From Nitratireductor indicus C115 (lineage in GTDB: Bacteria; Pseudomonadota; Alphaproteobacteria; Rhizobiales; Rhizobiaceae), in contig NZ_AMSI01000016.1 in assembly GCF_000300515.1 (NCBI RefSeq), positions 1-64,000 on the forward strand: a DNA stretch of 64,000 nucleotides. The letters are read 5' to 3'. Below are positions 52,927 through 62,438 of the stretch, in pieces (position 1 is the first letter of the stretch; every line of letters starts with the position of its first letter). A model generated the notes under the pieces. The model was given only the letters and a program-made list of their open reading frames with translations. It did not search any database and was not told the DNA's origin. The position numbers and the translations under genes were made by a program.

Positions 52927-53568
52927 ATGGAGAGCTTTCACGACGTGCGTTTTCCTGTCGCGGTATCCTTCGGCGCGACGGGCGGGCCTGAGCGGCGCAA
53001 CGAGATCGTGCAACTGGTGTCGGGCCGCGAGAAGCGCAACGCACGCCAGGCCGATGCGCGCCGCTATTATGACGCGGGAACGGGGCTGCGCTCCCTCGAT
53101 GATCTGTATGAGGTCTTGACCTTCTTCGAGGCACGGCGGGGTTCGTTGCACGGGTTCCGTTTCCGCGATCCCTTCGACATGAAGTCCTGCAAGCCGTCGG
53201 CGATGCCTTCCATTCTCGACCAGCCGGTCGCGACGGGAGACGGGGAGACGGTCCGTTTCGCGTTGATGAAGCGGTATGGCGAGGAACCGGACCCGATGTT
53301 TAGGCAGATCGCGAAACCGGTGGCGGGGTCGGTCCGGGTGGGTGTGGATGGGGTGGAGATCGCAGAAGGGGCGGGGTTCACGCTCGATGGGGAGACGGGG
53401 GAAATCGCGTTTCCGCCTGGGGCCGCTCCGCCAGCGGGGGCATCGATTACCGCCGGCTTCGAATTCGATGTGCCGGTGCGGTTTGATACGGAACGCCTGT
53501 CGGTGAGCCTTGCAGCGTTCAAGGCCGGACAGATACCGGCAATTCCACTTGTGGAGATTCTCCTATGA
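52927..53568 (+). CDS. GTA gene 12, distal tail protein (DUF2460)
   Basis: A 213-residue DUF2460 protein. Diagnostic segments are FHDVRFPVAVSFGATGGPE, LYEVLTFFEARRGSLHGFRF and DPFDMKS. In GTAs it forms the distal tail ring. It overlaps g13 by 4 bp. Confidence 0.94.
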   Translation: MESFHDVRFPVAVSFGATGGPERRNEIVQLVSGREKRNARQADARRYYDAGTGLRSLDDLYEVLTFFEARRGSLHGFRFRDPFDMKSCKPSAMPSILDQPVATGDGETVRFALMKRYGEEPDPMFRQIAKPVAGSVRVGVDGVEIAEGAGFTLDGETGEIAFPPGAAPPAGASITAGFEFDVPVRFDTERLSVSLAAFKAGQIPAIPLVEILL

Positions 53569-54458
53569 CGGACATCAGCGACGGCTTTGCCGCGCATCTC
53601 GCGGGCGAGGTGACTACCCTCTGCCAGTGCTGGCGGCTGACACGTGCGGACGGCAAGGTGATGGGCTTTACCGATCATGACCGCGTTATCGTCTGCGACG
53701 CCACACGGTTCGAGCCCAGCACGGGCTTTTCGGCGAGCGAGGCGAAGAGCACGTTCGGGCTGTCGGTCGATACCGTCGACGTCGAGGGTGCGCTTTCGGC
53801 CGCCGATATCCGCGAGGAGGATATCGGCTCGGGTCTTTATGACGCAGCGCGGATCGAGACCTTTCTCGTCAACTGGAACGACCCAGCGCAGTTTAGCTGC
53901 CTGAGGGTGGCCGTGATCGGCAAGGTGACGCGCCGCGACGGCAGTTTCGTCGCCGAACTGGAAAGCCTGACGCAGGCCCTCGATCAGCCCAACGGAAAGA
54001 CGGTGCGCCGCCATTGCGACGCGGAACTTGGCGACAGCCGGTGCGGAATGGTTCTGGAAGGGGCCGCCTATGTCGGGATGGGAACGCTGACAGGACAGGA
54101 TGAGGGCGATCTTGTGAGCGTCGAAGGGCTTGGAGATTTTGCCGACGGCTGGTTCGCGAACGGCTTACTGACCTGGAGTTCTGGGGATGCGAGCGGCAGA
54201 AGCGAAAGGGTGACGGGACATCTTGCCCAAAGCGGAGGCACGGCGCGGCTCTCGCTCTGGAGAGAAGGAACGCTACCGGTTCGGGTCGGGGACACTTTCC
54301 GCATCGTTGCGGGCTGCGACAAGAGCTTTTCCAGCTGTCGAGAAAAATTCTCCAATGGCGTGAATTTTCGCGGCTTTCCGCATTTGCCGGGCGACGATGC
54401 GGCCTATGGCTATGTCAATGAAGGCGGGCATTTCGACGGTGGGGTGCTGGTGCCATGA
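53565..54458 (+). CDS. GTA gene 13, tail hub protein (DUF2163 / phage BR0599-like)
   Basis: A 297-residue protein with the DUF2163 N-terminal domain (LCQCWRLTRADGKVMGFTDHDR) and the C-terminal BR0599 domain (GCDKSFSSCREKFSNGVNFRGFPHLPGDD). Paired Cys residues probably bind iron-sulfur or metal, as proposed for GTA hub proteins. It overlaps g14 by 4 bp. Confidence 0.94.
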   Translation: MTDISDGFAAHLAGEVTTLCQCWRLTRADGKVMGFTDHDRVIVCDATRFEPSTGFSASEAKSTFGLSVDTVDVEGALSAADIREEDIGSGLYDAARIETFLVNWNDPAQFSCLRVAVIGKVTRRDGSFVAELESLTQALDQPNGKTVRRHCDAELGDSRCGMVLEGAAYVGMGTLTGQDEGDLVSVEGLGDFADGWFANGLLTWSSGDASGRSERVTGHLAQSGGTARLSLWREGTLPVRVGDTFRIVAGCDKSFSSCREKFSNGVNFRGFPHLPGDDAAYGYVNEGGHFDGGVLVP

Positions 54459-54916
54459 ATGACATTGCGGATACCGAATGGGCCTTGGCGCAAAGGGTCG
54501 TATCCGAGGCGCTGGAGTGGGTCGGAACGCCCTACCGCCATCAGGCGAGCCGCAAGGGCGTGGGGTGCGACTGCCTTGGATTGATGCGCGGGGTATGGCG
54601 CGACCTGTATGGCGCAGAACCGGAGGATCCGGGTCCTTATAGCGCGGACTGGACGGAGACGACAGGCGAGGATCGCCTGCTTCAGGCCGCACGCCGGCAT
54701 TGCCGAGAGGTGGATATCGCAGGGCTGGCGCAGGGACATCTCATCCTGTTGCGCTGGCGGCCGCATCTTCCAGCAAAGCATGTGGGCATCATGACTGCTG
54801 GATGTGCTTTCGTTCATGCCTATCAGGGAATGGAAGTCACCGTTTCGGCGCTCGTCCCGCAATGGAGGCGACGCATCGCGGGTGTCTTCGCCTTTCCGCC
54901 ATTGCCTGCTGCCTGA
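54455..54916 (+). CDS. GTA gene 14, NlpC/P60 cell-wall peptidase
   Basis: A 153-residue tail-associated peptidase. The catalytic Cys40 lies in GCDCLGLMRGVWRDLYG, and the catalytic His is in the PAKHVGIMT segment. It would cut peptidoglycan peptides during DNA delivery into the recipient. An 87-bp gap separates it from g15. Confidence 0.92.
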   Translation: MNDIADTEWALAQRVVSEALEWVGTPYRHQASRKGVGCDCLGLMRGVWRDLYGAEPEDPGPYSADWTETTGEDRLLQAARRHCREVDIAGLAQGHLILLRWRPHLPAKHVGIMTAGCAFVHAYQGMEVTVSALVPQWRRRIAGVFAFPPLPAA

Positions 54917-55003
54917 AAGCGCAAAAGGTCTCTGAATTCATAGTTTTGGAGCGCTCCTGCTCGGCACTTCGCCGAAGCAAGGGCGCTGTTGCGGAGTGCA
55001 ATC

Positions 55004-58000
55004 ATGGCGACAATTGTATTGCAGGTCGCCGCCGGTGCGTTGTTCGGCGGCTTCCTTGGTCCCGTGGGCGCAACGCTGGGGACCGCCGCCGGTGCGATGG
55101 CCGGTTATATGATCGACCGTGCGCTGTTGAGCGGTTCCCAGCATTACGAGGGGCCGCGCCTAGCCGCCGCCCGGCCGTTTTCGGCCGAGGATGGCGCACC
55201 TCTCCCCCGCCTTTATGGGACCGTGCGCACGGGCGGAACGCTGATCTGGGCGACGCGTTTCGAGGAAACGAGCAGGACGGAGCGGCAGGGACTGAAAGGG
55301 GGGCCGAAATACACGACCTACAGCTATTTCGCCAATGCCGCATTTGCACTGTGCGAAGGCGAGATCGCCGGCGTTCGGCGGATATGGGCGGACGGGCGTG
55401 AGATCGACCGCACCAAGGTGGAAATCCGTGTCCATAACGGGAGCGAAGAGCAGCTTACTGATCCACTGATCGAGGCGAAGCAAGGCGTGGGCAACACGCC
55501 CGCCTATCGCGGTACAGCCTATGTGGTCATCGACCGTATTCCCATCGACGATTACGGACGCCGCATACCGCAGTTCCAGTTCGAGGTGATGCGGCCGGTC
55601 GGCACGCTGCACAAGCAGATACGTTCGGTCGCCCTGATACCCGGGGCGACCGAATATGGTCTGTCGCCGACACCGGTCGATGTCGCGACGGCACCGGGGG
55701 AGGAGACTGTCGTCAATCGCAACACCCTGCTTGCGGCAAGCGATCTCGAAGCTTCGCTCGATGAATTGCAGATGCTGTTTCCCAATCTCGAAACGGTTTC
55801 GCTGGTCGTCTCCTGGTTCGGAACGGATTTGCGGGCCGGGGAATGCCGGATCAAACCCATGGTAGCCACACCGGGCAAGCGGAACTTTCCTGAGATGTGG
55901 GAAGAGTGGTGGGGGAAAATGGGTATTCCCGCCATGCTGTTCTCGCCCTGGCTTGAAGGTGAGCACTCGGCCCCGTGGGTGGTTTCCGGGAACAGGCGAT
56001 ATGAGGCGCAGACGGTATCAACGACCTCTTCGGGGGCTGCCTATGGGGGCACGCCTTCCGACAAGACGGTGCTGGAGGCGATCCGTGCCATCCGGAATCG
56101 AAATCTGAAAGTCTGGCTTTATCCCTTTGTAATGATGGATATTCCAGAAGGTAACGGATTGCCCGATCCGGGAGGAGAGGCGGTACAGCCCGCTTATCCA
56201 TGGCGTGGGCGCGTAACATGCTTTCCTGCCATCGGCAGACCGGGCAGCGCCGACAAAACCAACGCCGCCCGCAATCAGATTTCAGCGTTTCTTGGGAACG
56301 CACAACCGTCGCAGTTTGAGTTCTCAGACGGGACCGGGGGGCCGCTTGGCCTGTTCGAGACTGATGTCACGGTCGAGTTTCAGGGCGCGCCGGACGATTG
56401 GGGATACCGGCGTTTCCTCCTGCATTATGCTCGTCTTGCGGCGGCGGCGGGTGGCGTCGACGGATTCCTGATCGGCTCGGAACTGCGCGGATTGACCGTG
56501 CTACGGGATGAAAAGGGCAAATTCCCATTTGTGGAGGCGTTGCGTCGCATGGCAGGTGAGGTGCGCGAGGCGCTGGGCCCGCGAACGATCATCACATATG
56601 CGGCTGACTGGACAGAGTATTTCGGGCATCAGCCCACAGATGGCAGTGGCGATGTCCTCTTCCATCTGGATGAACTTTGGGCCGATCCTGAGATCGATGT
56701 TATCGGCATCGACAACTATATGCCACTCTCCGATTGGCGCGACGAGGATTGCGCGGGCGGCAATCCTGACGGGTTTTCAGGCCCCTACGATGCCGAAGGT
56801 CTGGAGGCGGCGCTATCGTCGGGCGAGGGTTTCGAATGGTACTACGCGAGCGCTGGGGATCGCGCTTTGCGGCTGAGGAGCCCGATATCGGACGACGCCT
56901 ACGGCAAGCACTGGGTCTTCCGTTACAAGGATCTGGCCGGGTGGTGGTCCAATCCGCACTATAATCGTCACGGCGGGATCGAGGCCGGGGCTCCGACCGC
57001 CTGGGTGCCACGCTCCAAGCCGGTGATTTTCACCGAGCTTGGATGCGCAGCGGTGGATAAAGGCCCCAACCAGCCGAATGCCTTTCCCGACCGGAAGTCC
57101 TCGGAAGGGACCTTGCCGTATTTTTCCAATGGTAGCCGCTCCGACCTAGCGCAGCATCGGTTTCTACAGGCGCATTATGCTCATTGGGGGCAAGCCGGCC
57201 CTGAAAACCCGGTTTCGGAAGTGTATGGCGGGCCGATGGTGCAGCCCGAAAATATCGCGATATGGGCTTGGGACGCGAGGCCGTTTCCTGCCTTCCCGCT
57301 CAGAAGCGACCTTTGGGGGGACGGTGACAATTGGGCCTGTGGTCACTGGCTGAACGGCCGTGTGAACGGGACGACCGCCGCCGACCTGATCGATGCTGTT
57401 CTGGCGGACCATGGAATTCCCTCTGCCGATACGCAGATGGCGGACGGGACGGTTGCCGGCTATGTGGTTTCCAATCCCTCCACGGCGCGCGCCGCACTTG
57501 AACCTCTGCTTGACCTGTTCGGGATCGGAGCGCGCGAGACGGCGGGCGAGTTGGCATTCTACAGCCTGGGGCGTCATGTGGGTGCAGCACCGATCGCCCG
57601 CGATCTTGTGCTTGCCCCGGATGCACCCGTTGTCGAGCGGATTCGTGAGCCCGATCATCTTCTGTCCGCCGAGCTGCATGTCGATTTTCGCGATCAGATG
57701 AAGGAGCATCAATCGGCCACGTCTCTGGCACGGCATTCGGGGGCCAGGGGAAAGAAGCGTAGCTTTTTGAGTTTTCCCGGTGTGCTGACCGCCTCTGTCG
57801 CCGGCGCACAGGCAGAAGAATGGCTGCGTCGTCAATGGGTGGGGCGCGAACGGATTTCCTTTGCGACCGCCATGACCGAGCGCGGTATTCATCCTGGATC
57901 GCTCCTGCGTCTGCCAGAAGACGAGCGCGGTGCCGAATATGTCGTGACGGAGATCGAGGAGGGGATTGTCCGTGCGATCAAGGCACAGCGTGTGAAGCGC

Positions 58001-59002
58001 GCCGCGCCGCCTTCCGCCATCGTAGAACGTTCTCCCGTGGGCACGAAGGCGGAGATCGCGGCAAGGCCCTTTGCACTGATGATGGATCTGCCCTGGCTTG
58101 CCGGCATGCAAATGCCTGAGGAGGGATTGAAGATCGCGGCGCGGGCCAGTCCCTGGCGGCAGCAGGTGGTTCTGTCTTCACCTGACGATGACGGTTTCGA
58201 TCTGCGCACGACGCTCGCGCGACCTGCCACGATGGGCTTTCTTCGCGAGGCGCTCGGCGTGGGGTTCGAGGGGCGGTTCGACCACAAGGCCTCGATCCTC
58301 GTGCAGCTGTTGCAGGGGGAGTTGCAGAGCCTGTCTCGAATGCATGTGCTGGGTGGGGGCAATGCCGCGGCTGTTTTCTCTGCGGTTGGGATTTGGGAGG
58401 TGGTGCAGTTTGCAACAGCTGAGGAAGTGGAGCCGTCGCTTTGGCGCCTCACCGGGCTGTTGCGCGGCCAGGCGGGCACCGGCGATGCGATGCTGGCGGG
58501 CGCGCCTCAAGGGGCGGGTTTCGTGCTGCTCGATCATGCGGTGCGCCCAGCAGGATTGGGGGTGGGTGAAATCGGCCTGCCGCGCAACTGGCGGATTGGG
58601 CCTGCGGGAGAGGAAACGGGAAGCGACCGGTTTCTGCAATTCAGTACGAGCGGCGGGGTCCGCGCTCAGCGACCTCTGTCGCCGGTGCATTTGCGGGCGC
58701 GCCGAAGGCCCAATGGTGATTGGGTATTCTCCTGGGTCAGGCGGGAACGGATCGACGCCGATGCCTGGGAAGTCTCGGAAACGCCGATTTCGGAAGATCG
58801 CGAGGCCTATCGGATCGATGTCGCATCCGCCGCGGGTGTTCCGCTGCGCAGCGTAGCGGTTGAGGAGCCCTTCTGGATCTACGATGCCGATTTGCTGGCA
58901 GGTGATTTTCCGGCGGCGGGAAGCCGCGTCGAAGTGACTGTCGCGCAAAAGAGCGCAGCAGTTGGAGCGGGGCTTCCCGCGCGCATTTTCCTTGAAGTCT
59001 GA
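55004..59002 (+). CDS. GTA gene 15, large tail hub/fibre protein with TIM-barrel domain
   Basis: A 1332-residue protein. The N-terminus has a Gly/Ala-rich hydrophobic segment (LQVAAGALFGGFLGPVGATLG) typical of this family. Residues about 440-760 form the GTA TIM-barrel (glycoside hydrolase-like) domain, with ELRGLTVLRDE and VIGIDNYMPLSDWRD. A Phage-tail_3-like domain follows near 800-950, then beta-rich modules. It is the baseplate megatron of GTAs, used for contact with the recipient surface. The full reading frame is open. Confidence 0.94.
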   Translation: MATIVLQVAAGALFGGFLGPVGATLGTAAGAMAGYMIDRALLSGSQHYEGPRLAAARPFSAEDGAPLPRLYGTVRTGGTLIWATRFEETSRTERQGLKGGPKYTTYSYFANAAFALCEGEIAGVRRIWADGREIDRTKVEIRVHNGSEEQLTDPLIEAKQGVGNTPAYRGTAYVVIDRIPIDDYGRRIPQFQFEVMRPVGTLHKQIRSVALIPGATEYGLSPTPVDVATAPGEETVVNRNTLLAASDLEASLDELQMLFPNLETVSLVVSWFGTDLRAGECRIKPMVATPGKRNFPEMWEEWWGKMGIPAMLFSPWLEGEHSAPWVVSGNRRYEAQTVSTTSSGAAYGGTPSDKTVLEAIRAIRNRNLKVWLYPFVMMDIPEGNGLPDPGGEAVQPAYPWRGRVTCFPAIGRPGSADKTNAARNQISAFLGNAQPSQFEFSDGTGGPLGLFETDVTVEFQGAPDDWGYRRFLLHYARLAAAAGGVDGFLIGSELRGLTVLRDEKGKFPFVEALRRMAGEVREALGPRTIITYAADWTEYFGHQPTDGSGDVLFHLDELWADPEIDVIGIDNYMPLSDWRDEDCAGGNPDGFSGPYDAEGLEAALSSGEGFEWYYASAGDRALRLRSPISDDAYGKHWVFRYKDLAGWWSNPHYNRHGGIEAGAPTAWVPRSKPVIFTELGCAAVDKGPNQPNAFPDRKSSEGTLPYFSNGSRSDLAQHRFLQAHYAHWGQAGPENPVSEVYGGPMVQPENIAIWAWDARPFPAFPLRSDLWGDGDNWACGHWLNGRVNGTTAADLIDAVLADHGIPSADTQMADGTVAGYVVSNPSTARAALEPLLDLFGIGARETAGELAFYSLGRHVGAAPIARDLVLAPDAPVVERIREPDHLLSAELHVDFRDQMKEHQSATSLARHSGARGKKRSFLSFPGVLTASVAGAQAEEWLRRQWVGRERISFATAMTERGIHPGSLLRLPEDERGAEYVVTEIEEGIVRAIKAQRVKRAAPPSAIVERSPVGTKAEIAARPFALMMDLPWLAGMQMPEEGLKIAARASPWRQQVVLSSPDDDGFDLRTTLARPATMGFLREALGVGFEGRFDHKASILVQLLQGELQSLSRMHVLGGGNAAAVFSAVGIWEVVQFATAEEVEPSLWRLTGLLRGQAGTGDAMLAGAPQGAGFVLLDHAVRPAGLGVGEIGLPRNWRIGPAGEETGSDRFLQFSTSGGVRAQRPLSPVHLRARRRPNGDWVFSWVRRERIDADAWEVSETPISEDREAYRIDVASAAGVPLRSVAVEEPFWIYDADLLAGDFPAAGSRVEVTVAQKSAAVGAGLPARIFLEV

Positions 59003-59031
59003 CACTCTCTTTAAACAGGAAAGGACCTGAA

Positions 59032-59238
59032 ATGACCGACAGCAAACCTTGGTATCTGTCCCGCACCATCTGGGCCTCGATGGTAACCATAGCAACGGCC
59101 GCTGCAGGTATTCTCGGCTATCAGGTCGATGAGATCGACAGCGGAGCTGTTTCGGAAGGCATGTTGAGTGCGATCTCGGCTATTTCCGGTCTCATCGCCA
59201 TTTTCGGGCGTGTGGCAGCAAAAAGCCGTATCTTGTGA
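59032..59238 (+). CDS. Small holin-like membrane protein after GTA gene 15
   Basis: A 68-residue protein with two hydrophobic segments (IWASMVTIATAAAGILGY and ISAISGLIAIFGRVA) and a basic C-terminus. The KPWYLSRTIWASMV start and GLIAIFGRVAAKSRI end are seen in small phage-borne proteins near lysis genes. A holin-like role in particle release is an inference. AGGAAAGGAC precedes the ATG. Confidence 0.65.
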   Translation: MTDSKPWYLSRTIWASMVTIATAAAGILGYQVDEIDSGAVSEGMLSAISAISGLIAIFGRVAAKSRIL

Positions 59239-59347
59239 AGCTGAAGGGGACGGCAGCGTTTGCAAGGAACCCTTCCGTCCCCTCCCGCATAACCGACAAT
59301 CAAATTGTTCATTTCCTATTCAGCCGCGCTGAGCTAAACCCGTTGGC

Positions 59348-59644
59348 ATGTTGAGGCTACTTGCACATAGAACCGGGCAGATTGCGCTTCTGGCGTTTTC
59401 GCTGGCCTTTTCCCTTCCGGGGAACGCTCTGGCGGATGCAGCCGGCAAGCCGCTTCTGCTCGCACAAGGTGGCGCGGACTGCTATTCGGTCGGCGCGCGG
59501 GTTGCCGCCCAGCAGGGCGGCCAGCTTGTGCAGGCTACGGCGGAAAATCGCGGCGGGCAAACCGTCTGCCGTGTTGTCATCGTCATTCCGGGAAACAATG
59601 GGCAGCGCCCGAAGCGCGCCGAATTCGTGGTGCCGGCCAACTGA
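59348..59644 (+). CDS. feuN: FeuN-like small periplasmic regulator
   Basis: A 98-residue protein with an N-terminal signal (GQIALLAFSLAFSLPGNALA) and a small PepSY-like domain (YSVGARVAAQQGGQLVQATAENRGGQTVCRVVIV). It is immediately upstream of feuP-feuQ. In Sinorhizobium meliloti FeuN is a periplasmic inhibitor of the kinase FeuQ encoded at this place. The assignment rests on size, signal, fold type and position. Confidence 0.65.
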   Translation: MLRLLAHRTGQIALLAFSLAFSLPGNALADAAGKPLLLAQGGADCYSVGARVAAQQGGQLVQATAENRGGQTVCRVVIVIPGNNGQRPKRAEFVVPAN

Positions 59645-59705
59645 CCGCGATTGCGGATGGCGAGCGGCGCCCTGTATTGAGCGGATCAGCTGGAACGGGG
59701 GATGG

Positions 59706-60377
59706 ATGCGCATACTTGTTGTCGAGGACGATAAGGACCTCAACCGCCAGATCACCGATGCGCTGAGCGATGCGGGTTACGTGGTCGACACCGCCTTCGA
59801 TGGCGAGGAAGGACATTTCCTTGGCGATACGGAGCCTTATGATGCGGTGATACTCGACATCGGCCTGCCGCAGATGGACGGAATCAGTGTTCTGGAGCGC
59901 TGGCGCCAGGATGACCGCAACATGCCGGTCCTGATTTTGACGGCACGCGACCGGTGGAGTGACAAGGTTTCCGGTATCGATGCCGGCGCCGACGATTATG
60001 TGACCAAGCCTTTCCATATCGAGGAAGTGCTGGCGCGTTTGCGCGCGCTGATCCGGCGGGCTGCCGGCCATGCATCGCCTGAATTGCGCTGTGGCCCGGT
60101 GCGCCTCGACACCAAATCCTCAAAGGCCGATGTCAACGGTGTGCCGCTGAAGCTCACCTCGCATGAATACCGGTTGCTTGCTTATCTCATGCATCATCGC
60201 GACGCGGTGGTCTCCCGCACGGAGCTGGTAGAGCATCTCTACGATCAGGATTTCGACCGGGATTCCAACACGATCGAGGTCTTTGTCGGACGCCTGCGCA
60301 AGAAGCTGGGCGATGCAGACCTGATCGAGACCGTCCGTGGCATGGGCTACAGGCTGCGCGATCCCGGCGGCGAATAG
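59706..60377 (+). CDS. feuP: Response regulator FeuP (OmpR/PhoB family)
   Basis: A 223-residue regulator. The receiver domain has the acidic pocket EDD (residues 7-9), phospho-acceptor Asp51 in ILDIGLPQMDG, and the switch KPF. The C-terminal winged helix contains DRDSNTIEVFVGRLRKKLG. In S. meliloti FeuP controls ndvA and other genes for cyclic glucan export and osmoadaptation. The feuQ start is 13 bp after the stop. Confidence 0.88.
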   Translation: MRILVVEDDKDLNRQITDALSDAGYVVDTAFDGEEGHFLGDTEPYDAVILDIGLPQMDGISVLERWRQDDRNMPVLILTARDRWSDKVSGIDAGADDYVTKPFHIEEVLARLRALIRRAAGHASPELRCGPVRLDTKSSKADVNGVPLKLTSHEYRLLAYLMHHRDAVVSRTELVEHLYDQDFDRDSNTIEVFVGRLRKKLGDADLIETVRGMGYRLRDPGGE

Positions 60378-60390
60378 GACGCTGGCCGGC

Positions 60391-61797
60391 ATGCTGCGCT
60401 CAGGTACCGCCTCGTTCTTGTGGTCGTTTCTGACACGCTCGCTTGCCGTCCGTGTGATCGCGTTTTCGTCGTTCTGGGCGATCATCGCGCTGGTGGTTAT
60501 CGCCACGATCATCTCGGCCCTTTTCCGGCAGGTCTCCCAACGCGGTTTCGACAGTGTCCTTCTTGCCCATCTGAACAACGTCATCGGATCGGTTGGCGCA
60601 TCGGACAATCGCCGCTTGCAGGGGAATCCAAACCTCGACGATCTGCGATATCTGCAACCGAATTCGGGCTGGTACTGGTCGGTCGAGCCGGTGACCAACG
60701 ACCTTGGGCCAGCTCTTCGTTCTGCTTCGCTGACAGGCAATGTTCCTGCACCGAGCACGCGCGAGGTCCCCTTCAACGATTTTTTTCAAAGGAACTACAT
60801 TGCCGTCGGTCCGGGGGGGCATCAGATCGAGGTTTTCGAGGCTGAACTCGTTGTTGGGGATCAGGGGCAGGTGGCGCGGTTCCGGGTCATGGGCAATCGC
60901 AGCGAACTCGAAGATGAAATCGGCCAGTTCATCCGACAGGTCTATGGCTATCTCGCCATGTTCGGCGCGGGCATGATCGCTATCAATGTTTTTGCCATTC
61001 TCTATGGCCTGCGGCCATTGAACCGGGTTCAACAGGCTCTGGCCGATATACGCGCAGGCACGGCGCGGCGTCTGGAAGGTTCCTTTCCACGAGAAATCGC
61101 CGCCCTTGCCGATGAAACCAATGCGTTGATCGACAACAACAGGCGTATCATCGAGCGGTCCCGCAAGCAGGTGGGCAACCTCGCTCATTCGTTGAAGACG
61201 CCGCTGGCAGTCGTGATGAACGAAGGACGCGCAGTCGGCGGTGAGCGCGGAGCTCTGATTACAGCGCAGGCGCTCGCGTTGCAGCAGCAGCTCGATCACT
61301 ATCTCCAGCGCGCACGTGCGGCCGCGCAGCGCGATACGCTGATCTTCCGCACCCCTGTGCGTGCGGCTCTGGAGCGCATGGTGCGCGTTATGACAAAACT
61401 CAATCCCGCCATAGAATTCGATGCGAGGCTGCCTGGCGTGGACCTGATTTTCGCTGGCGAGCGTGAAGATCTTGAAGAGATCAACGGAAATCTGCTTGAA
61501 AACGCAATGAAATGGGCACGGACGAGAGTGGTCCTGCACACAGAACTTCCTTCTGCGAGCAAGGGGCCCCGCATGTTTCGCATCATTATCGAGGATGATG
61601 GGCCCGGTATTCCCGAGGAACAGGCACGCGAAGCGGTGAAGCGTGGTCGCAGGCTCGACGAGACAAAACCGGGCACCGGGCTCGGGCTTGCGATTGTCAC
61701 GGATCTCGTGGAAGAATATGGAGGTGCGTTCTTTCTTGAGCGGTCCTCCCTTGGCGGGCTTAAGGCCGTGGTGGAATTACCGCGCGTGGAGGCGTAA
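60391..61797 (+). CDS. feuQ: Sensor histidine kinase FeuQ
   Basis: A 468-residue kinase with two membrane segments (about 22-45 and 186-206) enclosing a periplasmic domain of about 140 residues, a HAMP-like linker, the DHp motif GNLAHSLKTPL with His266, and an ATPase domain with NLLENAMKW, EDDGPGI and GTGLGLAIVTDLV. It would phosphorylate FeuP and be restrained by FeuN. ATG 60391 was chosen. Confidence 0.88.
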   Translation: MLRSGTASFLWSFLTRSLAVRVIAFSSFWAIIALVVIATIISALFRQVSQRGFDSVLLAHLNNVIGSVGASDNRRLQGNPNLDDLRYLQPNSGWYWSVEPVTNDLGPALRSASLTGNVPAPSTREVPFNDFFQRNYIAVGPGGHQIEVFEAELVVGDQGQVARFRVMGNRSELEDEIGQFIRQVYGYLAMFGAGMIAINVFAILYGLRPLNRVQQALADIRAGTARRLEGSFPREIAALADETNALIDNNRRIIERSRKQVGNLAHSLKTPLAVVMNEGRAVGGERGALITAQALALQQQLDHYLQRARAAAQRDTLIFRTPVRAALERMVRVMTKLNPAIEFDARLPGVDLIFAGEREDLEEINGNLLENAMKWARTRVVLHTELPSASKGPRMFRIIIEDDGPGIPEEQAREAVKRGRRLDETKPGTGLGLAIVTDLVEEYGGAFFLERSSLGGLKAVVELPRVEA

Positions 61798-61870
61798 CCG
61801 CCCAAATTCGGCCAAACCGGGTTGTTATGACCCTCTACTTGCGATCTGTCTCAGGGGATAAGCAAATCCT

Positions 61871-62305
61871 ATGAAATCCGCGCTCATCGCCGTTGTCGCG
61901 TCCGCGCTTGCGTTGTCTGGTTGTGTCAGTGGCAGTCTCTCGCAAGGCGAGTTGCAGCCGAGCCAGTTCGCAGCCACAGCCGCGCCACGTTCGGAGACCT
62001 TCGCCGGCATTGAGGGTGGGGGCCTTATCGGCGGCAATCTGGGATCATCCCTGACCCGCCAGCAGAGGCGACTTGGCCTCGAGGCGGAATATAAGGCCCT
62101 GGAGAATACCCCCGCCGGCCAGGATGTGACCTGGAAGGATGCGAGCAGCGGTCGCAGCGGCTCGGTCCGTGCGGCGCAACCCTATCGGGTTGGGTCGCAG
62201 GATTGTCGCCAGTATATCCACACGCTTGAAATGGGTGGAGCCAGCCAGGAAGCGCGTGGTACGGCCTGCCGCAATGAAAACGGCAGCTGGACGCTGCTGA
62301 GCTGA
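61871..62305 (+). CDS. Small outer-membrane lipoprotein (17-kDa surface-antigen-like)
   Basis: A 144-residue lipoprotein precursor with lipobox LSGC (Cys18). The Gly-rich GGGLIGGNLGSSL segment and C-terminal RVGSQDCRQYIHTLEMGGASQEARGTACRNENGSW resemble the RT0821/Lpp0805 surface protein family. It sits between feuQ and ccmI on the same strand. Confidence 0.83.
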   Translation: MKSALIAVVASALALSGCVSGSLSQGELQPSQFAATAAPRSETFAGIEGGGLIGGNLGSSLTRQQRRLGLEAEYKALENTPAGQDVTWKDASSGRSGSVRAAQPYRVGSQDCRQYIHTLEMGGASQEARGTACRNENGSWTLLS

Positions 62306-62438
62306 GGTCCGTGATCGCGGGAAGGCGGCTTTCAGTGCCGCTTTGCGGGTGCGGGCGCTGCGGCCCGCCTGTGCGAAAGCCAAATGGCCGCAGGTTCACC
62401 GTGTTGGCAGCCACGCTGGCGATGGCTATTTAGAGCTC

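Noticed and set aside
43812-59238. Interpretation of the head-tail cluster as an active prophage
   Set aside because: No integrase, repressor, replication or lysogeny genes and no att repeats; gene order and protein families match GTAs.
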